A stretch of 64,000 nucleotides of DNA from Aurantiochytrium sp. KH105 (GCA_003116975.1 BGKB01000034.1:248001-312000), one strand, 5' to 3'; positions 21,801 through 31,815 are shown, numbered from the stretch's first letter. The notes: generated from the sequence alone by a model not told the origin. Translations and numbers: made by a program.

Positions 21801-24185
21801 ATTTGCGACTGTCCGAATCACGACAAGAGTCGGAAAGAGGAGTGCGGGAATTGCTTTTGTCTTCAACATAGAAAATCGCTGAACCAAACTCGTGATGGCG
21901 AGAGAGGCTGTGAAAAGTGCTTTTGCGAAAAGCATCCCAACATCAAGCTCGTCATTAAACATGGTGACGCCGAGAACAAGGAGCATTGCTCAAAATGCGA
22001 CTGTACCCACGGTCGCATTCGTGAAACGTGCAAAAAGTGCTGGTGCCCAAAGCACGGAGCGAAAGTCGACGTTTGGTGCGCGAGTTGCGAAAAGACGCAT
22101 CATATCGACAACTCGGCGTCCGAGCGTGATTGCGAAATGCCGCATGAGTGTCTTTCCTGCTTAGAAGGCTGCCGACATTGCCGCGACAGCGGTATGCCAG
22201 AGTCAGACGTACCCTGGCGAGAGTTGTGCTCGCGTCACTGGTGCGGCAAACACCGTCGTAGTGAGATTCCACGCGAGGATTTCGCTGAGAACGAGAAGTG
22301 CAGTGTCTGTCAAGATCCGTGTGAGGCCTGCAATGGCAAGGTTCCGAACAACTTGCTTCCAGCTCGACAAGAGTGCAGCAAACATTGGTGTACGGAGCAT
22401 GGACGTTCTATGTGTGGCATTTGTAGCGGAGAGGAGCTTGTTTGTCCCTATTGTTTGGATGAAACTGGAGTGTATAAAACGCGAAATGAGTGCAACGAAG
22501 AATGCAACAGTCACTGGTGCCACGACGAACAGCATCGCGACTCCTATCATGACGAACTAAAGGATAGTGACATCGAGTCGCGTGGAGATCACGTGACCGT
22601 GGATGCTGAGGGCTTTGTGGATCTTACCCAATTCTCTGGGCGATGTCCGGTTTGCACAGATCCGTGCAGAGAGTGCTCTTACGGGAAGAAGCGAGTGCGG
22701 ACCTCTTGTAGCGATCATTTTTGCGTTGACGTGCACAAGAACCCAAAAGTTCTATCAGGGGGTGAATGGAGGTGCAAACGCTGTGATGATCCGTGCCTGA
22801 GATGTCAAGAACTTGGGGAGGTTCCGCCCTTGCGAACCCAATGCGAACTTCACTTCTGCCAAGTGCATGAGCGGACTGTCGAGAAGGACTCTAGTGACCG
22901 AAAGTGTATTGTGTGCACTGACCCGTGCTGTCACGCGAAGGAGAACCAAATCCGCACCGAGTGTGAGCAGTGCTACTGCAAAAGGCACGAATGCTTTCTC
23001 TGCGAATTTCTCGATAGTTGCGCAGGCGGATTTTGCTCTGACTGCAATTGTGTGTATTGCAAGGCGCCTCTGAACAGAGGCAATCCGAAGATCCGTGACG
23101 CTGATCGTTTCGACACTGATCGCTGTAAGAATTGTGAACGCTTTTGTCACCATGTCAAAGATCCTCGAACCTGCAAGTTTTGCTGGTGTTTCTTCCACAA
23201 CAAGGCCCGCCTCATCGAGAAAGCGGACGAAGATCTCATCGATGGTCACTACAGACCGTGTCCCAACTGTAAACCATGCGAGCACGCGGTCTACTGCCGC
23301 GAGGTTTGCGACGAATGTTTCTGCCAGCGGCACGAGATCCACAAGATTGCGCGCTACCCAACCCAGCCATGCCTCACGAAACCTGATGCGTCTCAAAAAC
23401 GATTTTGCCCTTCTTGTGGCGAGGTCCCTGGACCGCTCACCAGGAAACGATTCTGCAAGTTCACTGCCAAACTCTTCAACTGCCGGCAAATGGACGAGGG
23501 TTCAACGAAACGCTATACATGGATCGACATCTTGGACCATGTGACAGCGGATCGTCAAAGTCCCTCCACCTCAATCTGGACTCAGGGAGGCGTTCGGAAC
23601 GATCAGAATTTCGAGGAGATTTTCGAAGCTATCAAAGCCGCGCAACTGGAGATCGGAAGCTTTGTCGATAATCCACCAGGTGTCCAAACATCCCGCATGT
23701 GGCTTGTCTATAATCCTGGGAGCCCAGATATGCGTTTAGATAAGGGCGAAGCGAGGCGTAGTCAGCAACAAGAAGAAGGAGCAGGTGATGAAGCAACGCG
23801 CAAGCTTGAGATTCAAGAGCTCTTTCACATTTGTGGGAGCCAATGGGTCAAGAACGGGGAGGATCTCATTCGGCATGATCCGGCAGCGGACATTCTCTTT
23901 GCTAGTGACTATCGTGAGATAGCGTCTTACGGTTCCGCTGAATCCAAGGAACCACGATTCGATTACAGAACGGTGTTTTCTTCTGAAGTGCTAAGGAAAA
24001 GGCTCTCCGAAATGGAGTTTGAGAGACTGCAGGAGACCATTGACTCTGGTCCACACGCATTCTTTGAGAAATCAAACGTCAAAATTCAAGAGGAAGAGGA
24101 CGGGCACGATGCCGAGGGCAGAGAGGATCTTTATTCGCGGCTCATTGAGCGCAGGAACGAGGAAATCCGAGAACGACACGACTGA
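18885..24185 (+). CDS. Giant Cys/His-array membrane protein B (plus subfamily)
   Basis: 1766 residues from the ATG at 18885 (MEAPEEAVSL); the frame opens 11 codons earlier at a TTG only. Helix 1 spans ~40-66. Ectodomain 1 is ~67-152 with Cys at 86, 107 and 153 (LLWQGSC). Helix 2 is ~158-178. A cytoplasmic-type charged segment with coiled coil follows, then helix 3, ectodomain 2 (CVRLSTILE ... FGGACMD) and helix 4. A further helix precedes a PT-rich stalk (PTLSTLAPTNSPTQAPT, coded near 21020-21150), followed by more hydrophobic segments. Residues ~880-1530 hold 13 modules such as CQDHYCEKH, CEVCFCITH and CELHFCQVH. GPLTRKRFCKFTAKLFNC ends the array, and the C-terminal domain includes IRHDPAADILF. 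It is convergent with C (195 bp apart). Its last codons are copied at 40581, showing where the later duplication broke. Function unknown. Confidence 0.85.
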   Translation: MEAPEEAVSLRLLSCDGDSSNGDKPKKKGKPERCFSLVCGGLWCLPILVLGLLGPVSWLLTIYFSIDIALASSLVEQPLESASLGCNTLAQEAQRLGVTNLLWQGSCNNFDDIRDIFDKSAYVDLITLLTMLIARQQNDKNWITLTFGQDTGCYDLTSKIMYYILSVGIFLLAIFVPRSFGSNSHSGKEAKMYRPIKEIATRFAFDRHLNNTNKDPEMRIDPNGWKAILTRAKFWDSANRPENFAVLDSWDDKWRYIRDKMKPARSLALGGQKFANSDLQALLELTKNEDAETKPAAGDSSRHSDSDSPKRNLELSLIPEAEKRVREAEDLMSEKMANVEGAFNAHKMSLSHSFGRAVSQSRAESELAAVIEVARNAARALAEAEDHLHQLRANQRENANCTKRNGGGGTHDDPSMIVMEAMIEKASDNDHQWTFYRWISGTTDGDGRVDGKEADEDQKNLRKSAERYVKNRIDRWAKWSLFFWIICWLAMSAHLVFLIFIPAIDDSGIIGRRLSDTTDTNLPCVRLSTILENNTIAFGGACMDTRSLGEVLGVLETTVNIQNELSRIDSILYAFVFNGDAWSRFRQQSRVCTPQLQSGKGFVKSILGSNFLRAFSLPTIVFPSFFTFAYAPVTQRYIIPRRVYIILGELRDHLVLRGISQGSKVLPIIKALGTWGNAVLFFLVAVGVTVIALAVKYLPTLLEDLEAISPGTPTVPPTLSTLAPTNSPTQAPTSLPVLSPTFVPTMQPTASPSTSHVALEDMHLTRGDIADATVGVFVFLCFVIASCRKWGVGDAGTPYLPKSRKRVAKGLLGLVYFVVGTPFLLVVGIGALPFVLLALGGYIVYNGAKGLKSGGESLWRRAKFVGAYFWTKFIRPRLPDACELCDLEFNRYRRWYKCQDHYCEKHHYRHGTLQTPSCPKCDDETVELCDCTKKLNRPPLRECEVCFCITHDVRKTESSSRALCGEPDKVCRICDCPNHDKSRKEECGNCFCLQHRKSLNQTRDGERGCEKCFCEKHPNIKLVIKHGDAENKEHCSKCDCTHGRIRETCKKCWCPKHGAKVDVWCASCEKTHHIDNSASERDCEMPHECLSCLEGCRHCRDSGMPESDVPWRELCSRHWCGKHRRSEIPREDFAENEKCSVCQDPCEACNGKVPNNLLPARQECSKHWCTEHGRSMCGICSGEELVCPYCLDETGVYKTRNECNEECNSHWCHDEQHRDSYHDELKDSDIESRGDHVTVDAEGFVDLTQFSGRCPVCTDPCRECSYGKKRVRTSCSDHFCVDVHKNPKVLSGGEWRCKRCDDPCLRCQELGEVPPLRTQCELHFCQVHERTVEKDSSDRKCIVCTDPCCHAKENQIRTECEQCYCKRHECFLCEFLDSCAGGFCSDCNCVYCKAPLNRGNPKIRDADRFDTDRCKNCERFCHHVKDPRTCKFCWCFFHNKARLIEKADEDLIDGHYRPCPNCKPCEHAVYCREVCDECFCQRHEIHKIARYPTQPCLTKPDASQKRFCPSCGEVPGPLTRKRFCKFTAKLFNCRQMDEGSTKRYTWIDILDHVTADRQSPSTSIWTQGGVRNDQNFEEIFEAIKAAQLEIGSFVDNPPGVQTSRMWLVYNPGSPDMRLDKGEARRSQQQEEGAGDEATRKLEIQELFHICGSQWVKNGEDLIRHDPAADILFASDYREIASYGSAESKEPRFDYRTVFSSEVLRKRLSEMEFERLQETIDSGPHAFFEKSNVKIQEEEDGHDAEGREDLYSRLIERRNEEIRERHD

Positions 24186-24379
24186 GGACAATGCAACGCG
24201 GCCTGCGAAGAAGACGAGGCAACTTGCGCCACCTTTACGTTAATTGCAGAAATCGGCCACCGATTGCGCGTTGAGGCCCAGTACAAGTTGGCCGGGCGGG
24301 CGGGGAGGTCATACCGAGGAATTTAAATCCAAACAAACACATTTTTCATCATCTTATTCGAACCAGGTCCGCAAATACG

Positions 24380-27300
24380 TCAACTCTCGCCGCTCCAATA
24401 CTCGCGGTCATCGTCGTCCTCCTCATACGAATCCTCACCATCACCTCCAAGCGTTCTGCCAGAAATACTTCGTAATACTGCCGCCCATGTTTGCCGTCGA
24501 CGCCCCTCAGAAGGCTTACCAATGCTGCCAGAAGTTGAGCGCGTTGTACGTGGCCGCTCGCTCTTCCATAGACTGGGTCCGCTTCCTAGAAATGCCCTCG
24601 CGTTAAGCTGACTTTGTCCTGAAGCAAAAGTTCCTCTTGAAGACAGCTGTGTATCGCGACGCAGAGGCCTCAACGCAGGAAGAACGTAGGGCATCACGTT
24701 CACTTTCAATACGTGCTTTGCATCGGCATGTACTTTTGCGTCTCGTTCGTTTTGTTCCTGAATGAGCTTATACGATTTTGCGTCTGCATCTTGACCCTTC
24801 TCACTTCCGCTAATTTCCACTAGGTAGTTTTCCAGGTCTTGTTCTGCCTTTCGTACTTCGTCCGTAAACAGCTTTGCTGTAGTACTTTGCGGTGCGCCCA
24901 TTGTCTGCTGCGCTGGATCTTGCACAAGAAAGCCTAACTGATTCTCTTCAGAGAAATATGTCACGCATCGAGGATAGCGCGTGGCCTCCACTGAGTCTTT
25001 GAGGTCCACCGCCACGGCTGCAAGTCGTTTGATATCGGCCTTCGTCAGGACGTCCGTCATTGGATCGTGGGCGTACCACGAATCGCTTGATTTCCATCTG
25101 GCGTCGCCATTTGAGCCATCTGGCCACCATCTTCGGTCACTGGACGCATCCCACAACGAGTCTGCACGGAAAATGTCGTCAAGCTTTCTTCCCTCAAGGA
25201 AGTGACTGCCTGCCTCGCCAGAATCCTTCTTGTTGGAACGAGGATTTACGAACCATGGGTGCCAATACTTTTGGGGGCGAACTGACCCTTTCCCGCCCCC
25301 TTTGGATTGAATTCTTGACGCATTCTCGCGGCTCGTATCCTCCTCCTCGAAATGTATCAGCTTTGCTCGCTCTCCGGTCCCAAGGTTAACGACTTCGAAC
25401 TGCTCCTCAAGGGCGTGAATTGCCACCCTCACCGCAAAAGCGCACTGTTTTTCCCGGCTCGAACATTCGGGTTTCAGGGCTCCACATAAAAGAATGGAGA
25501 CGTAGATATTTCTGCTCGTCGCGTATCGGAAAGACACGTGCTCCTCGAGTTCAAGCCAAGATAGCCGCTGGGAATCTTTCTCTCGTGAGAGAGGTTCCCA
25601 CCCATATTCACGCATGAGATTTTCTGGGAGCTTGTTCGTGAGAGCGAGGCAATTGTGGAGCTTGGCTGCGAACTTGCAAAATCGAGTCTTGGTCAACGGT
25701 AGTGGAACCACGCTGCACCGCGTGCACACACGCACCCACGCAGAGTCCGTGCTTTGGCATGTTCGGGTGAGAAGATGATCGCAATATGCTGGTGAGTGAT
25801 CATCGCGCTGGTGCCGACAGTAGCATTGCAAACATTTACCGATATATCCTTCATTAGAATGCTCTCCGCGCATTCCTTCTTCTTCGCCCGCACTCCAAAA
25901 ATCTTCTCCCTCATGCTCGCACGAAATGCACCTAAGACACGGAAGAACTTCGGGCTTGGCACCGTCAAGGACAGGCTGCTTCCTCATCAAGCGAGGCTGG
26001 CCATGTTTCGAGCAAAAGCATTGATCACAGGTCTCGAGGTCCACATCGTGATCGCACCAGCCTTTGCAGCGAATGCACCGTCCATGAATGGGTTTCTCAT
26101 CCTTGTCGCGTCTACGTTTGCAGTAAGAACAGATGCAGAGGTCGCAATATCCATCCGCACATCGGTCGCTCGCACAGAGAAATCGTTTGTGTTCGATGCA
26201 GTAGCATTTCTCGCACTCCTGGGCTGGAACGGGATGGCCGCACGTGCACGGGTCAGTGCACAAGAGGCACTGAACATCATTCCGTTCCGATGTCTCGGCT
26301 CGTCCAAGGTTCACTCGCCGCTTGTGCTTCGAGCAATAGTGGTCCTTGCACTCGTCTGCCTTTGGAGCTTTCGTATCGCTGGAACCACGATCCTCGATGT
26401 CTTGCTGTGAAAGCTTCTGCTTGCACTCCGGACAGGGATCCTCGCATGCAGCGCAACGCCAAAAGCCGAAATTGCCCTTCACCCTGTATCGCGCGTGCGC
26501 AGCGCAGTAATGCGATGCACACATCGTCTTGGCTCGCTTTCTGTCCGACGGGCACTCCTCACAGGGGTCGGCGCAAACTGGGCATTGCCCATTCGCCTCC
26601 ACAAGATCGACACCGCCGTCAGTTTCAACGAGACCTTCATTCGTCTTCTTGTGCATTTCTCCAAAGCACCAGTGAGCGTCGTCATGCCGCGCGCACTCTT
26701 GGCGAGTTAAGATGCGGTCTTCGCCCTCATGAACGTGGTGGCACGTCGGCTCGCCATTGCAAACGATGCAGCGGCCGTCGTTCTCCGGGGCCTCGCGCTG
26801 GTGCTCCACGCAATAATGGCCTCGACGAGGCCCTTCGGGCGGACCGTGGCACTCTGTGCGCGCGTGCCTCATCTTCTCTTCAGATACGTCGCAATACGGA
26901 CATGGGTCGACGCAGACTTCGCATTCGCACTTGCCATTGCTATCGGGGCGGCCAAAGCGCGCATGTTTCGAGCACCAATGCAACGTGCACTCCTCTTCCC
27001 AGCACACATCTTCTTTACGGACTCCGTCCGCGCGACAAGCATTGCAGCCATACGAACAATTCATGCAGATTCGGTCAGCCTTGGGATCAGCCGTATCGAG
27101 CTCCTCCGTCTTGCACTCTGGCTTGTGACTTCCAAGGTGCGTCGAGTTGCATTTCTGACACACAACGGAAGTGGCGCGGTCATGTATCTCACACCAGCAC
27201 ACTTCGCACTCAGAGCGATCCACATGGTGAGCGCAAGTGCACTCCGGACAAAGGCCCGTCAAGACATCGAGTTTGACGTCACGGTGATCAGGATTGCTCT

Positions 27301-30300
27301 GGCAAAAGCACTTGGCACAGCCACGTTTGTCGCTACGCAGAGGCTCCCCTTTATGATTCTCTCGCTGACAATAACAGTCCTCGCAATCTAGTCGGGAGAC
27401 GAGCTCGTGCTGCGGGCATGGATCAGTGCAGATGAGGCAGAGCTTCTCCCGAGCAGGATCTCTTTCTTGGCCGGGTACATCTCTTGTCTTGATAAATTGG
27501 TGCTTGACGCAGAAACAGACGTCACAGTCTTGGCGAAGCTTCTTGTTGCGGCCTTTGCAATCGCACAGCGGCTCGTTGCTCTCACAGGCTGGACACGCGT
27601 TTCCATCACTTTTGAAGAACTCGTGCGTCTTGCAATAGTGAGTTTGACACGACTTCCAGAACCTATAGCGGTGATATTTTTCAGCGCAAGCCCGGCACCG
27701 GCCCGGAGATATAGAGAGCGCACATCTCCAACAGGCTCGGAGTAAGAGCACGAGCGGGACCACAACGGCCAGCATGACTAGAATCACGAGCAGCAGTCCG
27801 AATTCACCCGACATGATCGAGGTTGCCAAACCAACCATGGTCGGTGTAGAAACGCTTGATAAAAGCAAGATCGGTGTTACAGAGACCGCGAAGACGGTGC
27901 AGAACACCACGCAAAAGCACATGAGCATCACACTGAGGATGACCAACGCAATACCCTGGCGTGATCGCTTCGCAAGTGCTCGCATGGCGTTAATGGATGC
28001 CTGGTGATTTGCCCCATTCTTTCTCTGATTCGCTGTTCTGGAATGATCCTCGGAATACGCCTTCTTATTGACGGGAGAAGAGGGCCATCTCGGCAAGCGC
28101 TTTCGGAAGTTACCAATGCTGCTGTTGTTGCCGCTGCTGCCAGCAGAGCTGAAGCTCGCATTTTCTCCTTGCTGCGACCCATCATCGTCATCCTCATCGG
28201 CATAGTCAGCGCCGTTGTCATCGGTATCGTCGTCGTCGTCATCGTCATCGTCGTCATCGTCGTCATCGTCATCATCGGTATCGTCGTCATTGGCAACATC
28301 ATCATCGATATCGTCACCATCATCACCATCATCATCGATATCGACTTTGCCATCACTTTCATCATCAGGAAAGGTCCTCTTGAAGGAGCAAAGGGAACGC
28401 TGATCTCGACAGACAGCGCTGCCATGACGAAGAACAATGCAGATCCCGCTCCACAGTCCAGAAATACATGTCCAAAACGTTCTCCCCAACCAACTCAACC
28501 CTTTCCACAGACGACACGTAATATACCATGCGCAATCAACGCCCACATCGTAGCCCTCTCTAATAAAGGGAAGAAAGAACCATCTCACGGCTCTGCGCGA
28601 GAAGATAAAGTAGCCAAACCAAGAAACCATAGCGACAGCGATAGCTATTGTTTTGGCAACAGCCCAGGACTTCCGGTACGGATGCGCTGCGCAAAGGTGC
28701 ATCTGGGCGTACGCTCTTGTCAAGAAATCAACTGGTTTGTCGTCAATCAGCAGAACGGATTCGGGCATTAAGTAGAAAGGCCCATGCGCAAAATCTGCCT
28801 CCTCGACCTCGACGAGCAAATTGTAAAGGGTGTCGTAGTCGATGCAACGGCCCGCGAATGAAACTTGGCTGGGAAGTAAATCCGACAGACGAGTACAGTT
28901 TTCATTTCGTGTCGTCCCTGGCCATTCGGACATTATCACCTGCCCCCACATATACAGGCACACAAGCCCGATGCAGATCGCGAGAGTTGGAAGCGCAGAA
29001 AACCAAAATATGTACGCAGAGACGGCCCACTTTGTGAGAACCTCCTGCACATAATTCGACAGCATCTCCTTCGTGTTATATTTTTCGAGCAGCGGATACG
29101 CCTCCCCTTTCGGATCTTCCGTCTTTTTTTCAGCGCCATCGTTCTGCTCGCCCTTCTGCTCTTCATCTGCGTCCAGTCTGCTCAGAATGCCGTTCACGCA
29201 ACCCTTGAAGCTACACCACTTGGGTCGCGAACAAGCGCATAAGGCGTGACAAGAAGGACTGCTAGATCCTGATCTGCACTTAGAACATGCCCATTCACAT
29301 CGTACGAGACGCCAAAACCAGTCCGTAACGCCCCAGCAGCTGAATCGCGGAAACCAAATCCGTCGTCTGAGCCGTGAGAGGGGGGGCGAGCCTGCATCTG
29401 ACGCGTCTGACTGACCAGGTGGTCGTCGCCAATACAATTCCCGCTTGTGCACCATGGTAAAGGCAAAGAACATCATTTCGACCGCATAATATGCGGCTTT
29501 CTTGCCTTCGTCTTGCCCTGTGACTTCTTGCAACTTTTGTTCAATCCCTCTCCGACGTTCCATGAGAGTCTTTCGCTCCTCTTTGAGGGCCTTTCGCTCC
29601 TCTTTGAGTTCATTCGTTTCTTCAAAAAGATTGTCCATCGGCACTTGCGCAACGAGCTTAGAGAGCAGCTTCTTGCTCTGATCTGCAAACTGCTTTTTCC
29701 TCTCCCGAAGGTCCATATCAAGTCTCTGAAGTCTTTTATCGATATTCTCCAGCTCCCGTTTCAGGGCAACGAATGTTGCCGGAGCGAAGCGGAACACTTT
29801 TGCCGTGCCTGCATTTCTAGAGTCGCGACTTGCGTCATCATCACCAAAGTGCGCGTCGCGTAGATCTCTGAAAGCATTGGTTGTATATGTGAGGCCAAAT
29901 GCCGAGTCTCTAAGAAAGACGTACGGCTTTGTTGCGAACTTCATGATCCAGTGACTTTCTCCGCGATATCGCTCGACAGCGTCGATCTCGCGAAAGCTCG
30001 AGACGTACTTTTCGAAGCCATCGGCACTGAGATCAGCAAAGTCGTGCATGGTGAGATAAACCATGGCAATATTCAGGATGGGGCGGTAAAGCTGTGCTTC
30101 CTTCTCTTCGTGCAAAGTTTCGCCGAGCCATGACAGCGCAATAAAGACGACAAGACCAAGACCAATGCCAATGAACATCAAGATGCGCGTTTCCCAGTCA
30201 TAGCAGCTTGCCACCTCGTAGAGACTCCCGTCGCGCCAGCTGTCCCAGGACAAGAGGGTATCGGGTGTTCTCGGGTCGAAGATTTGCGAGGCAAAGGTCC

Positions 30301-31246
30301 GAGCAGTAATCTTGTCTGCGTTTTGAAGCAGATGTTCCAGTCGTGAGAGATCGGTGCACTCCCCGAGCCAAAGAAACCTGTTTTGGCCACTGGCCGCGGC
30401 GATCTGTCCAAGACCTTGCGTGCACTCAGTCGGTGGCGCGACCGCTCCATCGCAGTCAAAAGCTGGCCAGACCCAGACAAATGCCCACCAGAATAAATAG
30501 GCGAGGCAGGTGATGAGCACAAGCCCAAAGAGCGCCCAACAGCACCATGACTCAAAGCGTGAGCCTGCAAACTTGGGCAGGTCCTTGAAGCCTCTCGACT
30601 TATTTACTTTTTCGTCTTCTTCAAATTTCATACGACCCTCTTCGTCGCTGACAATCTCGTCGTCATCGCCGTCTTCGTCTCCACTCGAGAGATCGTTGCC
30701 AGGACCGTCTCCATCCGCGGCGACTTCTCCCTCGTGATCGTCATAGCCTTTTCCCGCGTCATTTGTCTTGTTCTTGCCGCGATTCCAATGGAAACGATTT
30801 CTCAACGATGAAACTCTGCTGGACATACTGCCAGCACTCTGGCTCTTTGCGTGCACACTGATACCATCGGGCGCAATAGCGTCTCCAGCTTCTCCTCTTC
30901 CTTGTTCTCCAAACTGGTCGCCGTCTGGATCCTCGTCGCGATGCTGACGATCATCCCCAACATCGTCGTCATCGCCGAGGTCACCTCGCTCGATTGTTTC
31001 TTCAGATGGAATCACTGCGCCAATCTGCTGCTCCATGTGTTCCTCGCAGTCGTGGACCGAAAGATCATCCTCGCCCCCCTCGACCTCGGCGCCCTTGCGC
31101 TTGTCATCTCCAATCTCTTGCACGGCAAAGTTGCCGTTCGTCTCGCTGTTTTCGCGATCGTCATCTTGCCCCTCGAAGCCGGCAGTGAGCGCCTCGTTTT
31201 CGGTGCCCTTGGCAAGCGCCTTACCCTTGCGGGTTGGCCACCGCAT
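24380..31246 (-). CDS. Giant Cys/His-array membrane protein C (minus subfamily)
   Basis: 2288 residues from the ATG at 31246 (MRWPTRKGKALAKG); a TTG 49 codons upstream is the only earlier start in frame. An acidic disordered head (~20-230) precedes helix 1 (~234-262), ectodomain 1 (CTQGLGQIA ... FLWLGECTD, third Cys in VASCYDWE) and helix 2 (~352-373). A coiled-coil segment follows (ERKTLMERRRGIEQKL), then helix 3 (~739-770), ectodomain 2 (CTRLSDLLPSQVSFAGRC) and helix 4 (~864-885). A poly-Asp tract and two more helices (~1095-1167) come next. The Cys/His array (~1180-1865) has about 13 modules, for example CQTHYCKTH, CDVCFCVKH, CTLHWCSKH and CEKCYCIEH. PLTKTRFCKFAAKLHNC closes it, and the C-terminal domain contains WYAHDPMTDVL. 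It is nearly identical to E over long stretches but differs sharply in short islands. Head to head with D. Confidence 0.87.
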   Translation of the reverse strand: MRWPTRKGKALAKGTENEALTAGFEGQDDDRENSETNGNFAVQEIGDDKRKGAEVEGGEDDLSVHDCEEHMEQQIGAVIPSEETIERGDLGDDDDVGDDRQHRDEDPDGDQFGEQGRGEAGDAIAPDGISVHAKSQSAGSMSSRVSSLRNRFHWNRGKNKTNDAGKGYDDHEGEVAADGDGPGNDLSSGDEDGDDDEIVSDEEGRMKFEEDEKVNKSRGFKDLPKFAGSRFESWCCWALFGLVLITCLAYLFWWAFVWVWPAFDCDGAVAPPTECTQGLGQIAAASGQNRFLWLGECTDLSRLEHLLQNADKITARTFASQIFDPRTPDTLLSWDSWRDGSLYEVASCYDWETRILMFIGIGLGLVVFIALSWLGETLHEEKEAQLYRPILNIAMVYLTMHDFADLSADGFEKYVSSFREIDAVERYRGESHWIMKFATKPYVFLRDSAFGLTYTTNAFRDLRDAHFGDDDASRDSRNAGTAKVFRFAPATFVALKRELENIDKRLQRLDMDLRERKKQFADQSKKLLSKLVAQVPMDNLFEETNELKEERKALKEERKTLMERRRGIEQKLQEVTGQDEGKKAAYYAVEMMFFAFTMVHKRELYWRRPPGQSDASDAGSPPLSRLRRRIWFPRFSCWGVTDWFWRLVRCEWACSKCRSGSSSPSCHALCACSRPKWCSFKGCVNGILSRLDADEEQKGEQNDGAEKKTEDPKGEAYPLLEKYNTKEMLSNYVQEVLTKWAVSAYIFWFSALPTLAICIGLVCLYMWGQVIMSEWPGTTRNENCTRLSDLLPSQVSFAGRCIDYDTLYNLLVEVEEADFAHGPFYLMPESVLLIDDKPVDFLTRAYAQMHLCAAHPYRKSWAVAKTIAIAVAMVSWFGYFIFSRRAVRWFFLPFIREGYDVGVDCAWYITCRLWKGLSWLGRTFWTCISGLWSGICIVLRHGSAVCRDQRSLCSFKRTFPDDESDGKVDIDDDGDDGDDIDDDVANDDDTDDDDDDDDDDDDDDDDDTDDNGADYADEDDDDGSQQGENASFSSAGSSGNNSSIGNFRKRLPRWPSSPVNKKAYSEDHSRTANQRKNGANHQASINAMRALAKRSRQGIALVILSVMLMCFCVVFCTVFAVSVTPILLLSSVSTPTMVGLATSIMSGEFGLLLVILVMLAVVVPLVLLLRACWRCALSISPGRCRACAEKYHRYRFWKSCQTHYCKTHEFFKSDGNACPACESNEPLCDCKGRNKKLRQDCDVCFCVKHQFIKTRDVPGQERDPAREKLCLICTDPCPQHELVSRLDCEDCYCQRENHKGEPLRSDKRGCAKCFCQSNPDHRDVKLDVLTGLCPECTCAHHVDRSECEVCWCEIHDRATSVVCQKCNSTHLGSHKPECKTEELDTADPKADRICMNCSYGCNACRADGVRKEDVCWEEECTLHWCSKHARFGRPDSNGKCECEVCVDPCPYCDVSEEKMRHARTECHGPPEGPRRGHYCVEHQREAPENDGRCIVCNGEPTCHHVHEGEDRILTRQECARHDDAHWCFGEMHKKTNEGLVETDGGVDLVEANGQCPVCADPCEECPSDRKRAKTMCASHYCAAHARYRVKGNFGFWRCAACEDPCPECKQKLSQQDIEDRGSSDTKAPKADECKDHYCSKHKRRVNLGRAETSERNDVQCLLCTDPCTCGHPVPAQECEKCYCIEHKRFLCASDRCADGYCDLCICSYCKRRRDKDEKPIHGRCIRCKGWCDHDVDLETCDQCFCSKHGQPRLMRKQPVLDGAKPEVLPCLRCISCEHEGEDFWSAGEEEGMRGEHSNEGYIGKCLQCYCRHQRDDHSPAYCDHLLTRTCQSTDSAWVRVCTRCSVVPLPLTKTRFCKFAAKLHNCLALTNKLPENLMREYGWEPLSREKDSQRLSWLELEEHVSFRYATSRNIYVSILLCGALKPECSSREKQCAFAVRVAIHALEEQFEVVNLGTGERAKLIHFEEEDTSRENASRIQSKGGGKGSVRPQKYWHPWFVNPRSNKKDSGEAGSHFLEGRKLDDIFRADSLWDASSDRRWWPDGSNGDARWKSSDSWYAHDPMTDVLTKADIKRLAAVAVDLKDSVEATRYPRCVTYFSEENQLGFLVQDPAQQTMGAPQSTTAKLFTDEVRKAEQDLENYLVEISGSEKGQDADAKSYKLIQEQNERDAKVHADAKHVLKVNVMPYVLPALRPLRRDTQLSSRGTFASGQSQLNARAFLGSGPSLWKSERPRTTRSTSGSIGKPSEGRRRQTWAAVLRSISGRTLGGDGEDSYEEDDDDREYWSGES
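28215..28300. repeat. Trinucleotide tract encoding poly-Asp in gene C
   Basis: Runs of tcg/tca on the plus strand give a long aspartate run on the coding (minus) strand. The matching region of E (about 44765-44860) is shorter and more interrupted, so the tract is length-variable between the copies. Confidence 0.8.
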
Positions 31247-31815
31247 CTTCACGTTTTTGCTGCCGCTCCGCGACCCTGTTTCCGTCGCGTCAGGGTCACG
31301 CAGAGTCGGAGTCCGCTGCCGAGTCCGAGTCCTGCGCAGGAATCGAAAGTCGATTGCTGCTGCTGGTGCTGGTGCTGCTGGTGCTGGCAGCAATCAAGCA
31401 AGTGTCAACGCTAGTGAAAAGCTCGTGCTCGTGCACGTGCAGCACGCGCTGTCTGTCGCGGCACGTGCAGCCTGGGAGCTGGCGGGCTTGCGCCGCAGCA
31501 GTATCCTCAACTTGCACGCTTCGCCTTACTCTGCTCTGCTCTGCTCTGCTTTGCGTTGCCCTGCTCTGCTCGGCTTCCCTCGCGTGGCCTCGCCTCCCGC
31601 GCCGTGTCCCCGCCCGAGGCAGAAGCCCCGCCGCGCGGAAACCTCAGCAGCAGCAGCCCGGGCGGTCTCGGAAGCCCGCAACATCGTCACCATCATCATC
31701 TTCTTCATCACATCTCTCCTCCGGGCACGCTTGACCACGCCCAGCCCGAAACCCGCCAGCGCGGTCTTCCGAGACGCGGGCTCTCGCTGCGACGCGCCGC
31801 GCCATCACACGGCCG

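Noticed and set aside
21520-23460. Calling the array RING, PHD, B-box, LIM or EGF repeats
   Set aside because: The recurring C-x2-[CH]-[FWY]-C-x2-H spacing does not fit these patterns; no name is forced on it.
25796-27391. Antisense frames of 200 or more codons within C (and their twins within E near 42240-43886)
   Set aside because: Antisense shadow of the Cys-array coding strand; appears in both duplicates only because the sense protein is conserved.
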